From the NCBI GenBank assembly GCA_016200225.1, contig JACQFD010000002.1:186001-250000 (forward strand): a stretch of 64,000 bases of DNA, read 5' to 3'. The notes beneath the pieces were generated by a model. The model made no database searches, had not been told where the DNA came from, and saw only the letters and a list, made by a program, of their open reading frames with translations. The stretch comes from Planctomycetota bacterium. Lineage in GTDB: Bacteria; Planctomycetota; UBA1135; JACQFD01. The position numbers and the translations under genes were made by a program. Shown in pieces: positions 18,933 to 27,285 of the stretch; position 1 is the stretch's first letter, and each line of letters starts with the position of its first letter.

Positions 18933-19979
18933 ATGAAACTATTCACCACCATGGGTCTCCTATCCATCTTCTTCGGCACCGGCGACGCCGGATGCGATCC
19001 CACACAAGGTTCCGCGGATTCGAAGCCCGCGTCCGCGTCCACCATGCCCAAATACTCCAAATCCGGTTACGACATCACTCCATTAACAAAACAGCGCATC
19101 GCGGAAATTGTTAAAACGCTGACGCCCGAGCAGGTCGCGGTTACGCAAGAAGCGGCCACCGAGCGACCGTTCTGCGGCGAACTCGTACATCAGGAAAAAC
19201 CTGGAATTTATGTTTGCGTCGTCGGCGGATTGCCATTGTTTAAATCGGGCACGAAGTTCGATTCAAAAACCGGCTGGCCGTCGTTCTTCGATCCGATCGA
19301 CGCGGCGCATATTATTGAAAAGCGCGACAGCACGCTTGGCATGGAGCGCGTCGAAATTCTGGACGCGCGTTCCGGCGCGCACCTCGGCCACGTGTTCGAC
19401 GACGGTCCGCCTCCGACCGGCAAACGTTATTGTTTGAATTCGGCGGCGCTGAAATTCATCCCCGACGGCACCGTCCTTCCCCCCGAATCGTTACCTGTAA
19501 ATTTACAGATCGCGTACTTCGCGGGCGGTTGTTTCTGGGGCGTCGAAGACGTCTTCGAACAAATCCCCGGCGTCCTCGACGCCGAATCCGGCTACATGGG
19601 CGGCAAATCCGAAAATCCCACCTATCGCGACGTCTGCTCGCACACGACCGGCCACGCCGAAGCCGTAAAAGTAGTCTTCGATCCCGCCCGCGTCAGTTAT
19701 AAAGATTTGCTGGCCATATTCTTTAACAATCACGACGCGACACAATACAACAGACAGGGCCCCGACGTCGGCGATCAGTATCGTTCGGAGATTTTTACAT
19801 CATCGGCCGAACAGAAAGCGCAAGCCGAGAATTTCATTAAGACGCTGCAGGCGTCTGACGAATATAGGGGACAGAAGATCGCCACATTGATCGAAATGGC
19901 TCCAAAGTTTTATAAAGCGGAAGAGTACCATCAGGATTATCATAAAAAGAACGGCGGGTCGTGTAGGGTAAAAAGGTAG
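18933..19979 (+). CDS. Bifunctional peptide methionine sulfoxide reductase MsrB-MsrA, probable lipoprotein
   Basis: 348 residues. The N-terminus MKLFTTMGLLSIFFGTGDAG ends at Cys21, a plausible lipobox. The MsrB domain (~45-190) contains GTKFDSKTGWPSFFDPI and the catalytic Cys in RYCLNSAALKF. The MsrA domain (~200-345) contains the catalytic Cys in GGCFWGVEDVF and GHAEAVKVVFDP. The enzyme reduces both epimers of oxidised methionine in envelope proteins. The usual MsrB zinc motif CxxC is incomplete: YVCVVGGLPLF has one Cys where two are typical. An upstream in-frame extension to 18810 lacks a signal sequence. Confidence 0.9.
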   Translation: MKLFTTMGLLSIFFGTGDAGCDPTQGSADSKPASASTMPKYSKSGYDITPLTKQRIAEIVKTLTPEQVAVTQEAATERPFCGELVHQEKPGIYVCVVGGLPLFKSGTKFDSKTGWPSFFDPIDAAHIIEKRDSTLGMERVEILDARSGAHLGHVFDDGPPPTGKRYCLNSAALKFIPDGTVLPPESLPVNLQIAYFAGGCFWGVEDVFEQIPGVLDAESGYMGGKSENPTYRDVCSHTTGHAEAVKVVFDPARVSYKDLLAIFFNNHDATQYNRQGPDVGDQYRSEIFTSSAEQKAQAENFIKTLQASDEYRGQKIATLIEMAPKFYKAEEYHQDYHKKNGGSCRVKR

Positions 19980-19990
19980 ACAGGCTCCGG

Positions 19991-20082
19991 CGCCGCATGG
20001 CGCTTTGTGCTCGCGCCGCGGGGCGCTTTTTGCTCGCGCCGCGGGGCGCTTTTCGCTCGCGCCGCGTGGCGCTTGCGCTGCG
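19991..20082. repeat. Four 23-bp direct tandem repeats
   Basis: Units start at 19991, 20014, 20037 and 20060. Each is a variant of CGCCGCGGGGCGCTTTT followed by GCTCG; the two central units differ by one base. They begin 12 bp after the msrBA stop and lead into the long inverted repeat. They do not encode a continuous protein. Confidence 0.85.
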
Positions 20083-20110
20083 CGCGCCGCGTGCCCTACG
20101 CGGGCGGCGA

Positions 20111-20242
20111 GCTGTGAGCTCGACGGGTTGGGTCGGCGGCTCGGCAGTGCTCGTCAATTGTAAGAATGTCGGCCGCAGCGCGGCCGACATTCTTACAATT
20201 GCCTGCGCAACTCGCCGCGACCCAACCCATCGAGCTCACAGC
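20111..20242. repeat. Nested inverted repeat with 22-bp perfect inner stem
   Basis: Inner arms 20155-20176 and 20180-20201 are exact complements (22 bp, 3-nt loop; left arm begins CAATTGTAAGAATGTCGG). Outer arms 20111-20135 and 20218-20242 match over 25 bp with one mismatch (left begins GCTGTGAGCTCGACGGG). The structure could end msrBA transcription or be a palindromic mobile/REP-type element. There is no T-run. Confidence 0.85.
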
Positions 20243-20442
20243 GGGGGGTTAATAAAATAAGGCGGGGCCGATTTTCTAATTCATAAGTAGCGAGGCACGT
20301 AGACAAGAACCGCGGGCGCGGGTACCGTTGCAGTATTCTGAATTACGAATCTGAACTCTCTGCGGGCGACGCCGAAACCGCATTTCCGAGCGGTCCGTGG
20401 CGGGGTTTTTATACCTATAGATCGGAGGGCGGACGCCACCGC

Positions 20443-20787
20443 ATGGACCTGTCGATCAGGTTTTTCGAGGGTCTTCTGCGCGGCGACGGCAGCGATGATG
20501 TTGGAATTTTTATCATTCGCGGAAGTTATGATCGCGAATCCATGGATGTCCATTTTGTAAAGAACTACCCCGGTTCCCACGATGTTTACTATAAAGGCGT
20601 CCGCGACGGCAAGGGAATCTGGGGCACTTGGGAAATCACCGCGAAAGTACACAACTTCATTTTAAAACAAACCGGCGGATTTAATATCTGGCCCGGCGGA
20701 AACGACGGCGGCATTGCTGTTGTAGCAAAGGAGGAGAGCTTTGTTCAACACGAGATTCCGTTCGAGGCTCCCTTGAGGAAATATTAA
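20443..20787 (+). CDS. Conserved hypothetical protein, start uncertain
   Basis: 114 residues from the only ATG. The same frame is open back to a TAA at 20284, and the residues just before the ATG (FPSGPWRGFYTYRSEGGRHR) look like part of the same domain, leading into MDLSIRFFEGLLRGDGSDDV. That stretch has no ATG, GTG or TTG; only a CTG at 20338. So the gene either uses a rare start or has lost its 5' end. The sequence pattern (DDVGIFIIRGSYD, K-Y-P-G-S-H-D-V-Y-Y-K-G, GIWGTWEI) resembles a small beta-rich domain I have seen in uncharacterised proteins. The function is unknown. Confidence 0.55.
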   Translation: MDLSIRFFEGLLRGDGSDDVGIFIIRGSYDRESMDVHFVKNYPGSHDVYYKGVRDGKGIWGTWEITAKVHNFILKQTGGFNIWPGGNDGGIAVVAKEESFVQHEIPFEAPLRKY

Positions 20788-20828
20788 TGTAAATCATACG
20801 TGAGAAAGACGTGGGGTGGAAAAATTGG

Positions 20829-20852
20829 CGAAAAAGGGGGCGGGTCCAATTT
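20829..20852. repeat. REP-like motif copy
   Basis: CGAAAAAGGGGGCGGGTCCA followed by ATTT matches, on the opposite orientation, the AATTGGACCCG motif found at 23213 and 34130, and the left arm of the hairpin at 34093. Confidence 0.6.
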
Positions 20853-20866
20853 CTTGATCCGGAATT

Positions 20867-20954
20867 TCACGCGGAGACGCAGAGAACACGGAGAGAACCA
20901 AGAAATACAATTGTAAGTTCCATTTGTCTCCGTGTTCTCCGCGTCTCCGCGTGA
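20867..20954. repeat. 28-bp inverted repeat (CTCCGCGTCTCCGCGTGA type)
   Basis: Arms 20867-20894 and 20927-20954 are complementary over 28 bp with one mismatch; the right arm ends CTCCGCGTCTCCGCGTGA. Similar 'cgcagagaacacggag' sequences are common dispersed repeats in many bacterial genomes. It sits between convergent genes and could also terminate both. Confidence 0.8.
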
Positions 20955-20973
20955 GCTGTCTGAAAAGCGGTGT

Positions 20974-21054
20974 CAAGCGTGTGCCACGCGCTGGCGTGTG
21001 GGTCGCGACAAGGCGCGTGAGAAAGGAATTGGCCCCGTCTCCTTTCTATGTCTA
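20974..21054. repeat. Fragment of the ~425-bp dispersed element plus REP-like motif
   Basis: The stretch GCTGGCGTGTGGGTCGCGAC at about 20988 is also present at about 23466 inside the full element and in slightly changed form at about 34370. It is followed by GGAATTGGCCCCGTCTCC, a variant of the REP-like motif. Confidence 0.6.
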
Positions 21055-21061
21055 CTGAATG

Positions 21062-22624
21062 TTACTTTTCAACGTCGTACACTTTCGCAAAATCAATTTT
21101 CGATGGAGATTCGTCGTTTAAACCGACGCTGAGCAAGGGATCTGTTTCGGGCGCGGGTTGAACGTACCATTTGCCGTCCTTCTTTTTGATAACAAGTGTG
21201 CGATTGAGGAATCGACCCCCTTCGACGGTCGACGCGCCGACGTCGACGAACATGACTTCTTCGAAGTTACACATCGCATAAGCGTAGGACGAGGGCCCGT
21301 CTTTACTAAGGAATCGCGCGGCGAAGACTTTAGCAATGGCTTTCGGGCCTCCGCCCGACGGTTCCTTCTTTGCGGCCTCCGCTTCGATTCCTTCCCTGGT
21401 CGTTTTCAGAAATTCTTTATATTCGTCGCGTTTCGACGCGCCGCCGTAGACGGGAACGCATGTCGATGTAAATAATTTAACGTCGCGGTTGATGAACGCA
21501 CGGGCCAGGTCGCAGGCGGCCCCCTCCGGCGTTTCCTGTCCTTCCGGGAATCCGTCGGCGGCCACGTGGACGAGCGGCTTCGCCGAATTGTAAACTCCGT
21601 TCGCGTAGACGGAAATGTAACTAACTTTTTCGCCCGAGGCCGTCGAAGGAACAAAAATATTGTGAGTCTTTGGATCCAGCGCGAGCGCCGTCGAACCGGA
21701 CGGCGTCGCCGCGTTCCAGATCGGCCAGAACGATTCGGGCGTCTCTTCGTTCGCGACGCCGAGCGTGCCGTCGGCATTCGCGGAAAATGCGTAATGGACC
21801 ACCGGATCGTATGCGCACGCGCCCGCGCCGTCGCGCAACTCCACGCGCTTGGTCACGGCGCCGTTTGTAAGATTCATCATGAGCCATTCGCGATTGCCAC
21901 AAGTAATAAATAGTCCCTTATTCTTTATATCCAACGCCAGGCCCGCCGGACGCTCGCCCGGCGCCACGGGCCACCGCGCGGCCACGTTGAGCTTCTTTGA
22001 ATCTATAACAACAATTTCGTTTGTATCGGACAATGCCGCGAACACGCGGCCGGCGCCGTCGGCAACTGCCGACGATGCGATTCCGCCCACATCCATCGAA
22101 CGCACGGCGCGCGCAGCTCCAGCGGCCGGCGTCGCGGCCACGATTGCCGTCGCTTTTTTATTATTATTAAATATCAAAACCTGGCCTCCGGACGGATCAT
22201 AAATAATCGCCGCCGCCGCGCCCGCGCCTATCTTTACTTTTTCGACTTGCTTCTGCGTTTTTGTATCGAACACCGCCACCGACTCCCCCGCCAGATCGTT
22301 TACAAAAGCGAGCTTAAGGCCGGACGCGATCGCGATTCCGGCGGCGCCGGTCAATCCTCCAATTTCGCCGGCCGCTTTTCCATTATCGGCATCGAACACG
22401 AGAATGCGCGCCGCACCGCCGACATAAATTCTGCGCGCGGCGTCGTCCACGGCGATGCAGTCCGGCTCCATCCCCGCCGGCAGCGCGATTTTCTTAATAA
22501 CTCGATACCGCCAGTCCGCCGGCTGCGACTCCGCAGCAGGCTTCGGCACCGCCGGCTTTTGTTGTCGAGACGCAAATATAATAAATATGAGCACACATGG
22601 AATTGTAAAGTACGTTGGCGACAT
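21062..22624 (-). CDS. Secreted beta-propeller protein with C-terminal NTF2/SnoaL-like domain
   Basis: 520 residues with an N-terminal hydrophobic segment (TYFTIPCVLIFIIFAS). Residues ~40-340 are YncE-type propeller blades (PDCIAVDDAARRIYVGG, FALD-like repeats, KLNVAARWPVAPGERPAGLA). The last ~170 residues (EGAACDLARAFINRDVKLFT through KKDGKWYVQP) look like a SnoaL/NTF2-type alpha+beta domain. Related to 8565-9557 in the propeller part. Possibly a ligand-binding extracellular protein; no enzyme motif is visible. The ATG at 22624 is used. Confidence 0.75.
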   Translation of the reverse strand: MSPTYFTIPCVLIFIIFASRQQKPAVPKPAAESQPADWRYRVIKKIALPAGMEPDCIAVDDAARRIYVGGAARILVFDADNGKAAGEIGGLTGAAGIAIASGLKLAFVNDLAGESVAVFDTKTQKQVEKVKIGAGAAAAIIYDPSGGQVLIFNNNKKATAIVAATPAAGAARAVRSMDVGGIASSAVADGAGRVFAALSDTNEIVVIDSKKLNVAARWPVAPGERPAGLALDIKNKGLFITCGNREWLMMNLTNGAVTKRVELRDGAGACAYDPVVHYAFSANADGTLGVANEETPESFWPIWNAATPSGSTALALDPKTHNIFVPSTASGEKVSYISVYANGVYNSAKPLVHVAADGFPEGQETPEGAACDLARAFINRDVKLFTSTCVPVYGGASKRDEYKEFLKTTREGIEAEAAKKEPSGGGPKAIAKVFAARFLSKDGPSSYAYAMCNFEEVMFVDVGASTVEGGRFLNRTLVIKKKDGKWYVQPAPETDPLLSVGLNDESPSKIDFAKVYDVEK

Positions 22625-22820
22625 GTCTTGACAAATGGTGGGGTTACGTTCTTCCCTACTCTACTCGAAGCGGATTTCGCGGCGCCTCGACAAAAGCGAC
22701 TGATTCATGAGCGGAGAGTCCAGACACGCGCCGCCCGAACCTCCAAAGATCGAACATCGCGGATTCGGAAGGACGCCGACAACCTGTTCCCGTCTCCAAC
22801 ATCTGTGTATACTGGCGCCG

Positions 22821-23183
22821 ATGCGTGGCAGTAGACTCAAATTCGTCGTCGCATGTTTCGCACTCGTCGTCGCGATCTGCCTTATTTTGGCGGCGAGTTA
22901 TCTGTACAGTACAACTCTCGCCTCCGCCGCGATCGTTCCACTCGGCTACTACATGTGGAACATGCCAGGCATCCTTCGATGTTCGCCCTTTGAGATTCCG
23001 TGGAATACTTGGAATCCTTGGGAACGCGTGTCGACTGGAAGTTCCGTCCGCGACCTTCAAGAGCAACTCCGAAAGCAGAAACGCCAGATGTTGTTTTGGT
23101 TATTATATATGATACCTGCACTCATCGCGCTCATTTGGTGTATCAAAGAAATAGTATTCATCGTGCCCGAGATGTCTAAATAA
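22821..23183 (+). CDS. Small membrane protein of unknown function
   Basis: 120 residues. Two hydrophobic segments near the N-terminus (FVVACFALVVAICLILAASY and ASAAIVPLGYYMW) and one near the C-terminus (MLFWLLYMIPALIALIWCI), with a short charged coiled stretch (RDLQEQLRKQKRQ) between. The frame is open from 22707 but the ATG at 22821 begins the first helix properly. Base use is less CpG-rich than neighbours. It is immediately upstream of the first copy of the dispersed element. No family recognised. Confidence 0.6.
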   Translation: MRGSRLKFVVACFALVVAICLILAASYLYSTTLASAAIVPLGYYMWNMPGILRCSPFEIPWNTWNPWERVSTGSSVRDLQEQLRKQKRQMLFWLLYMIPALIALIWCIKEIVFIVPEMSK

Positions 23184-23212
23184 TTGCTTAAGTATCGCCG
23201 CGAGAATTATAA

Positions 23213-23640
23213 AATTGGACCCGACCCCCTTTTTTCCTCGTCCCCGTTTTTGGTCTGTGTCATGTGGCCAGGATCACTGACGGCGAGGCGGTCGTGTGAC
23301 GCGCGGTGTGGCCGCGCATGCGCGGGCACGCGCGCGCCGCGACGGCCGAGCAGCCGTGTATTTTAATTGTTCGGTGCTATCGTTAGTACTGGCGGGCGGC
23401 GGGTCCGTGGCGCAAGGCGGCGGCGGCGAAGGCGACGCCCCGTCGCGTCGAGCGTGTGGTTAACGCTGGCGTGTGGGTCGCGACACGGCGTGGCCGGAGC
23501 ATCGCCGCTGCGCAGCGCCGCGGAGCCCGCCGCACGCTTTGACCTATTTGATATCACTCGTAATCGATAATCATGCTGACCTGACGAATGTGGCGAGCGC
23601 GCCGCGGAGCCCGCCGCCCGCTTTGACCTATTTGATAAGT
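23213..23640. repeat. Dispersed ~425-bp non-coding element, copy 1
   Basis: Begins with AATTGGACCCGACCCCC, then CATGTGGCCAGGATCAC, GCGCGGTGTGGCCGCGC, GACGGCCGAGCAGCCG, ATCGTTAGTACTGGCGGGCG, GGCGACGCCCCGTCGCGTCG and two copies of GCCGCGGAGCCCGCCGC each followed by a CGCTTTGACCTATTTG tail. The same blocks occur in the same order at 34130-34551. No protein frame is conserved between the copies. Confidence 0.85.
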
Positions 23641-23677
23641 AAGAAAGGCAATCGGTCCGCTTTCCGACACACTTCCC

Positions 23678-25450
23678 TCACGCGTCGCGGTCCAATCTTA
23701 CATTTACTTTGCGGCCGCGAATTGTAGTTTTTCGAAGCGCTCGGATGACGCTGTCCACGTCGTCGCTTGGAACTTCCACGATGGAGAACTTGTCCGCGAT
23801 TTCGATCGCGCCTATGGCGGCGCCTGAGAGTCCCGCTTCGTTAGCAATCGCGCCCACGAGATCTCCTGGACGCACGAGATCGCTCCGTCCGGCGCCAATG
23901 TAAATCTTAGTCATGTCGGCGGCCGAGCCGCCGCGCTCCTGACGACCGCTTTTCTTAAATCCACTCTTTTTGAAGTCATTGCGGAAGGGCCGCTCTTCAA
24001 AGGAGCCGCGTTCGCGCCGGCCGCCGCGGGAATCTCCGCCGTAGCCTTGGAAATCGATGGAGGCGATGTCCTTTTCTTCTTCCGCCGCGCTGCGCTCCGC
24101 GCCACTACTTGAGTGAACGAGTTTTACGGCTGCCGCCGCGATGTCGAGCGGGTCAAACTCGCTCGCGAGAGACTCTACTACTGTTCGGAATGCATCCAGT
24201 TCACCCGCAATGACGGCTTCGCGAATCGAAGCGCGCGTGAGTTCAATTCTACGATTGCGCAAATCCGCGACCGTTGGAATTGTAGCAAACGTGATCTTCT
24301 GTTGTGTAAAGTGTTCAATATTCTGGATGTGTCTGCGTTCACGCGGCTCGGCGATCGTAATTGCCACGCCTTCGCGTCCGGCGCGTCCGGTGCGTCCGAT
24401 GCGATGCACATACGCTTCCGGTTCCGAGGGCACATCGAAGTTGACCACATGCGTGATGTGTTCAATGTCCAGACCGCGCGCAGCTACATCTGTTGCAATG
24501 AGCAGATCGGCCTTGCCCGCGCGGAAACGCTTCAACACGCGATCGCGCTGATCTTGCGAGAAACCGCCGTGGATCGCCTCTGCTTGAAAGCCGTGTGCAT
24601 TCATGGCCTCCGTGAGTTCGTCCACTTCGATGCGCGTGCGGCAAAAGACAATCGTCGACGCCGCCCCCTGCATGTCGAGAATGCGTCCGAGCGCTGATAA
24701 CTTCTGCGATCGCGGCACTACATAGGCCAACTGTGTGACCTTGGCGACAGTGCCGGCCTTTGACTTTTCCTTGGCGATCGACACACGAAGCGGATTATTT
24801 AAATGTCGACTGGCGATTGCAACAATTCGGGACGGAATCGTGGCCGAGAAGAGCGCGGTCTGTCGTTTTTCGGCAGTGTGATTCAGGATCTTTTCAAGGT
24901 CCTCGGCAAAGCCCATGTCGAGCATTTCGTCCGCCTCATCGAGTACTAGAAATTCAACACCACTCAAGTCGAGTGTACCGCGGTCCAAATGATCACATGC
25001 GCGCCCCGGCGTCGCCACGACTACATCCACACCGCGCTCTAGTACGCGCAACTGCTGCACAATCGACTGTCCGCCGTAGATGGGGAGTACAGTCGCGTTT
25101 TTTTCGCGGCCATACTTATGAATCGCTTCGGCCACCTGCATCGCAAGCTCGCGCGTTGGCACGAGTACAAGCGCTCGCGGACGACGGGGCGTCGGCCGGC
25201 CGCCTGAGTGCTTTTGTACTATCGGTAACGCAAAGGCGGCTGTCTTGCCGGTGCCTGTAGCGGCCTGTCCGAGGAGATCGCGCCCCTCGAGCAGCGCAGG
25301 AATTGCTTCTCGCTGAATGGGCGTCGGCTCTTCATACCCGAGCGACGCGAGGGTTTTTAATATTTCAGGGATCAGTCCAAGGGCGGCGAATCCAGCATTT
25401 GTCGCAGTGGGCGCGGATTCGGGAGTCGGTTCGTTTTTGGTTTTGGTCAT
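23678..25450 (-). CDS. DEAD-box ATP-dependent RNA helicase (DeaD/CsdA type)
   Basis: 590 residues. Q-motif region GYEEPTPIQREAIP, Walker A AATGTGKT, motif Ia PTRELAMQ, motif II VLDEADEMLDMGF, motif III FSATIP, and motif VI HRIGRTGRAGR are all intact. Residues ~440-510 are Arg/Gly/Ser-rich. The last ~75 residues (TKIYIGAGRSDLVRPGDLVG to GRKVNVRLDRD) match the DbpA-type RNA-binding domain. It unwinds structured RNA in ribosome assembly and mRNA decay, often in the cold. Its codon use lacks the A+T islands of most neighbours, consistent with a highly expressed housekeeping gene or different ancestry. The ATG start is clear. Confidence 0.93.
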   Translation of the reverse strand: MTKTKNEPTPESAPTATNAGFAALGLIPEILKTLASLGYEEPTPIQREAIPALLEGRDLLGQAATGTGKTAAFALPIVQKHSGGRPTPRRPRALVLVPTRELAMQVAEAIHKYGREKNATVLPIYGGQSIVQQLRVLERGVDVVVATPGRACDHLDRGTLDLSGVEFLVLDEADEMLDMGFAEDLEKILNHTAEKRQTALFSATIPSRIVAIASRHLNNPLRVSIAKEKSKAGTVAKVTQLAYVVPRSQKLSALGRILDMQGAASTIVFCRTRIEVDELTEAMNAHGFQAEAIHGGFSQDQRDRVLKRFRAGKADLLIATDVAARGLDIEHITHVVNFDVPSEPEAYVHRIGRTGRAGREGVAITIAEPRERRHIQNIEHFTQQKITFATIPTVADLRNRRIELTRASIREAVIAGELDAFRTVVESLASEFDPLDIAAAAVKLVHSSSGAERSAAEEEKDIASIDFQGYGGDSRGGRRERGSFEERPFRNDFKKSGFKKSGRQERGGSAADMTKIYIGAGRSDLVRPGDLVGAIANEAGLSGAAIGAIEIADKFSIVEVPSDDVDSVIRALRKTTIRGRKVNVRLDRDA

Positions 25451-25480
25451 TTCGAGGCGGAAAGTGTACCCACTTGCCGC

Positions 25481-26206
25481 TCATTTTCCTTTTTCAATAA
25501 AACCGTGCCAGCTGAGCTTTAGACCTTCATCTTCGACAAGCCCGATGCCCGGCGCGTAAATTTTGAATTCTTCTTCTGAAGCATTCAATTCGCTGCCTTC
25601 CTTGACTTTCATGCAATGATCAAGATGTCCGGCCGGAGTGTCCAATGGAACATTCATATCGATCGCCTCCGCGAAGTCCATCGCGACTCCCGGCGCGTTT
25701 TCCATCAAGTATCGTTCGCCCAATACTTGCCTTCCGGGCATCGCGATCCCGGCCTTCGCATGCACGTGGTCGGCGAGCCATGCGCCCTCGTGATTATCAA
25801 TTTTTCCGTTTTTATATACATCTACTTCCTCTCCTAAATAATACACATCCTTCGTATCCGTACAAATGGCGAAAAAGTTTCTCGATATTTCGAGCGGAAC
25901 GCCGCCTTTTTCTTCATTTTCGACGACGACGCGCGTATCGATGCCGTTCACGTTTTTTGTTTCATTCGTCACCGTGATCGTAAGTTTTGTATTACCTTTC
26001 TCCAGAACGATGCGGTAGCCGGGCTCCAATATAAAATAATCGTTGCGGCCTGTCGTCGACATATGTAAATTTCGAACGTCCGCGCCGGCTTTCGCGCCCC
26101 CGTTCGCATGGGCGGATGCCTTGCAACCCGCGCCGACGAGGACCGCGCCGAGCGCCGCCGATTTCAGTAAATTCACAGAACCAGTTCCTAAAATTGTATA
26201 TTTCAT
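25481..26206 (-). CDS. Probable secreted lipoprotein, conserved hypothetical
   Basis: 241 residues with an N-terminal hydrophobic region ending near Cys28 (AVLVGAGCKAS), a possible lipobox. Key stretches FILEPGYRIVLEKGNTKLTI, VYYLGEEVDVYKNGKI, HEGAWLADHVHAKAGIAMPG and KIYAPGIGLVEDEGLKL match a widespread but uncharacterised extracytoplasmic family (typical 'YAPGIGLV' end). The function is unknown. ATG start. The gene follows the dead-box gene by about 30 bp in the opposite reading order, with its own upstream region. Confidence 0.75.
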   Translation of the reverse strand: MKYTILGTGSVNLLKSAALGAVLVGAGCKASAHANGGAKAGADVRNLHMSTTGRNDYFILEPGYRIVLEKGNTKLTITVTNETKNVNGIDTRVVVENEEKGGVPLEISRNFFAICTDTKDVYYLGEEVDVYKNGKIDNHEGAWLADHVHAKAGIAMPGRQVLGERYLMENAPGVAMDFAEAIDMNVPLDTPAGHLDHCMKVKEGSELNASEEEFKIYAPGIGLVEDEGLKLSWHGFIEKGK

Positions 26207-26286
26207 GGCGAAATGCGTTGTTTATAAAGGAAAGTGAACGATCGACGGCCGCAATCCTTACCCGCAAAGCTGAATCCAGCCTGAAT

Positions 26287-26318
26287 GCAAAACGGGCGCC
26301 GGTCCGTCCCGGCGCCCG
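26287..26318 (-). terminator. Intrinsic terminator after 26344-27285
   Basis: On the minus strand a 10-bp perfect stem (26309-26318 / 26293-26302, CCGGCGCCCG complement, 6-nt loop) is followed by TTTTGCATTC, about 25 bp after the IPT-protein stop. Confidence 0.65.
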
Positions 26319-26343
26319 CATTCGACAAAAAACCGAATCGGCC

Positions 26344-27285
26344 CTACGGTTCGATGTTTACTTGAAGTCCCGGCGACGTGCTGAGGCTGAGCGGCGGCAG
26401 ACTGCACTGCCCCGCCCAATACCATATCGACTGGACAAAATACGATTGTCCGATCAGCGTCGGATTATTAGGAATCGCCGCGGGCATCGCGCCGAATCCA
26501 TTCGCGTCGCTGAAGAAATCGAGCGTAAAGAAATCGGTCACGGTGAATACATTAATATAAATCGGGATTCCCGCGCTGAAATAGTCGGTGCCGAACGGGT
26601 CCTGCGCGTTTCCGATGAGTCCGAGACCGGCCGAAGACGGCGGCGCGTTCGTGCAGGTAATGTAAAATCCGGGAGAATTAACTTTCGGACAGAGCGTGGC
26701 GCCGATCACGTGCGGTCCATTGCATCCGGCGAGCCCGGGTCCGTAGGGAATCAGGTCGGCCGTGTATACAAATCCGCCCGAAAGCGTTCCCGTGCCGAGG
26801 ATGCTGCTCACCGCGACGTTTTGATTGCCCGCGGCGCCCGCCGGAACGGTGCATGTTAATAATGTATCCGAACCGACGCTCACGCCGCTCGCGGCGTTTC
26901 CGCCGACGGCGACCGCGATCGTATTCGAAACGCCGAATTTATTAAAATTAAGCCCCGTCACCGTCACGGGCGTGCCGCCCTGCGTCGGGCCGCAATTCGG
27001 CGTGACGCCAAACACGATTGGCGCGTTCGTCGGCTGCGGGTCGTTCGCCTGCAAAAATCCCATGCCGGCTTCGTAATTTGCAGAAGCCGTCGTCGCGGAG
27101 GAAATTTCGCCGATGGCGAGATAACTCGAATAATCGATCGAACAGGCGCCGCCTCCGCCCGCGTCGACCGCGAAATCGATTAATTGATAATCGGCGCTCG
27201 TCGAGAGCTGCGCGTTCGCGCCCGAGGCGCAAAAACACAGCGCGGCGAATGCGAGTATTAATATATTAAATAATCGGGGTTTCAA
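26344..27285 (-). CDS. Secreted IPT/TIG-domain protein with shared C-terminal domain
   Basis: 313 residues. Signal peptide MKPRLFNILILAFAALCFCA to AQA-type site. Residues ~85-165 form an IPT/TIG domain (APIVFGVTPNCGPTQGGTPV, VTGLNFNKFGVSNTIAVAVG). The last ~130 residues (YGPGLAGCNGPHVIG... PKVNSPGFYITCTNAPP... DPFGTDYFSAGIPIYI... IPNNPTLIGQSYFVQSIW... LSTSPGLQVNIEP) form a domain also found at the ends of the FG-GAP proteins 57529-61149 and 61178-64000. The start is TTG and overlaps the TGA of the upstream gene as TTGA, so translation is coupled. Confidence 0.8.
   Translation of the reverse strand: MKPRLFNILILAFAALCFCASGANAQLSTSADYQLIDFAVDAGGGGACSIDYSSYLAIGEISSATTASANYEAGMGFLQANDPQPTNAPIVFGVTPNCGPTQGGTPVTVTGLNFNKFGVSNTIAVAVGGNAASGVSVGSDTLLTCTVPAGAAGNQNVAVSSILGTGTLSGGFVYTADLIPYGPGLAGCNGPHVIGATLCPKVNSPGFYITCTNAPPSSAGLGLIGNAQDPFGTDYFSAGIPIYINVFTVTDFFTLDFFSDANGFGAMPAAIPNNPTLIGQSYFVQSIWYWAGQCSLPPLSLSTSPGLQVNIEP

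Noticed and set aside
20155..20201. Simple intrinsic terminator for msrBA
   Set aside because: The stem is 22 bp with a 3-nt loop, no T-run, more than 170 bp after the stop and nested in a larger palindrome; better treated as a repeat element.
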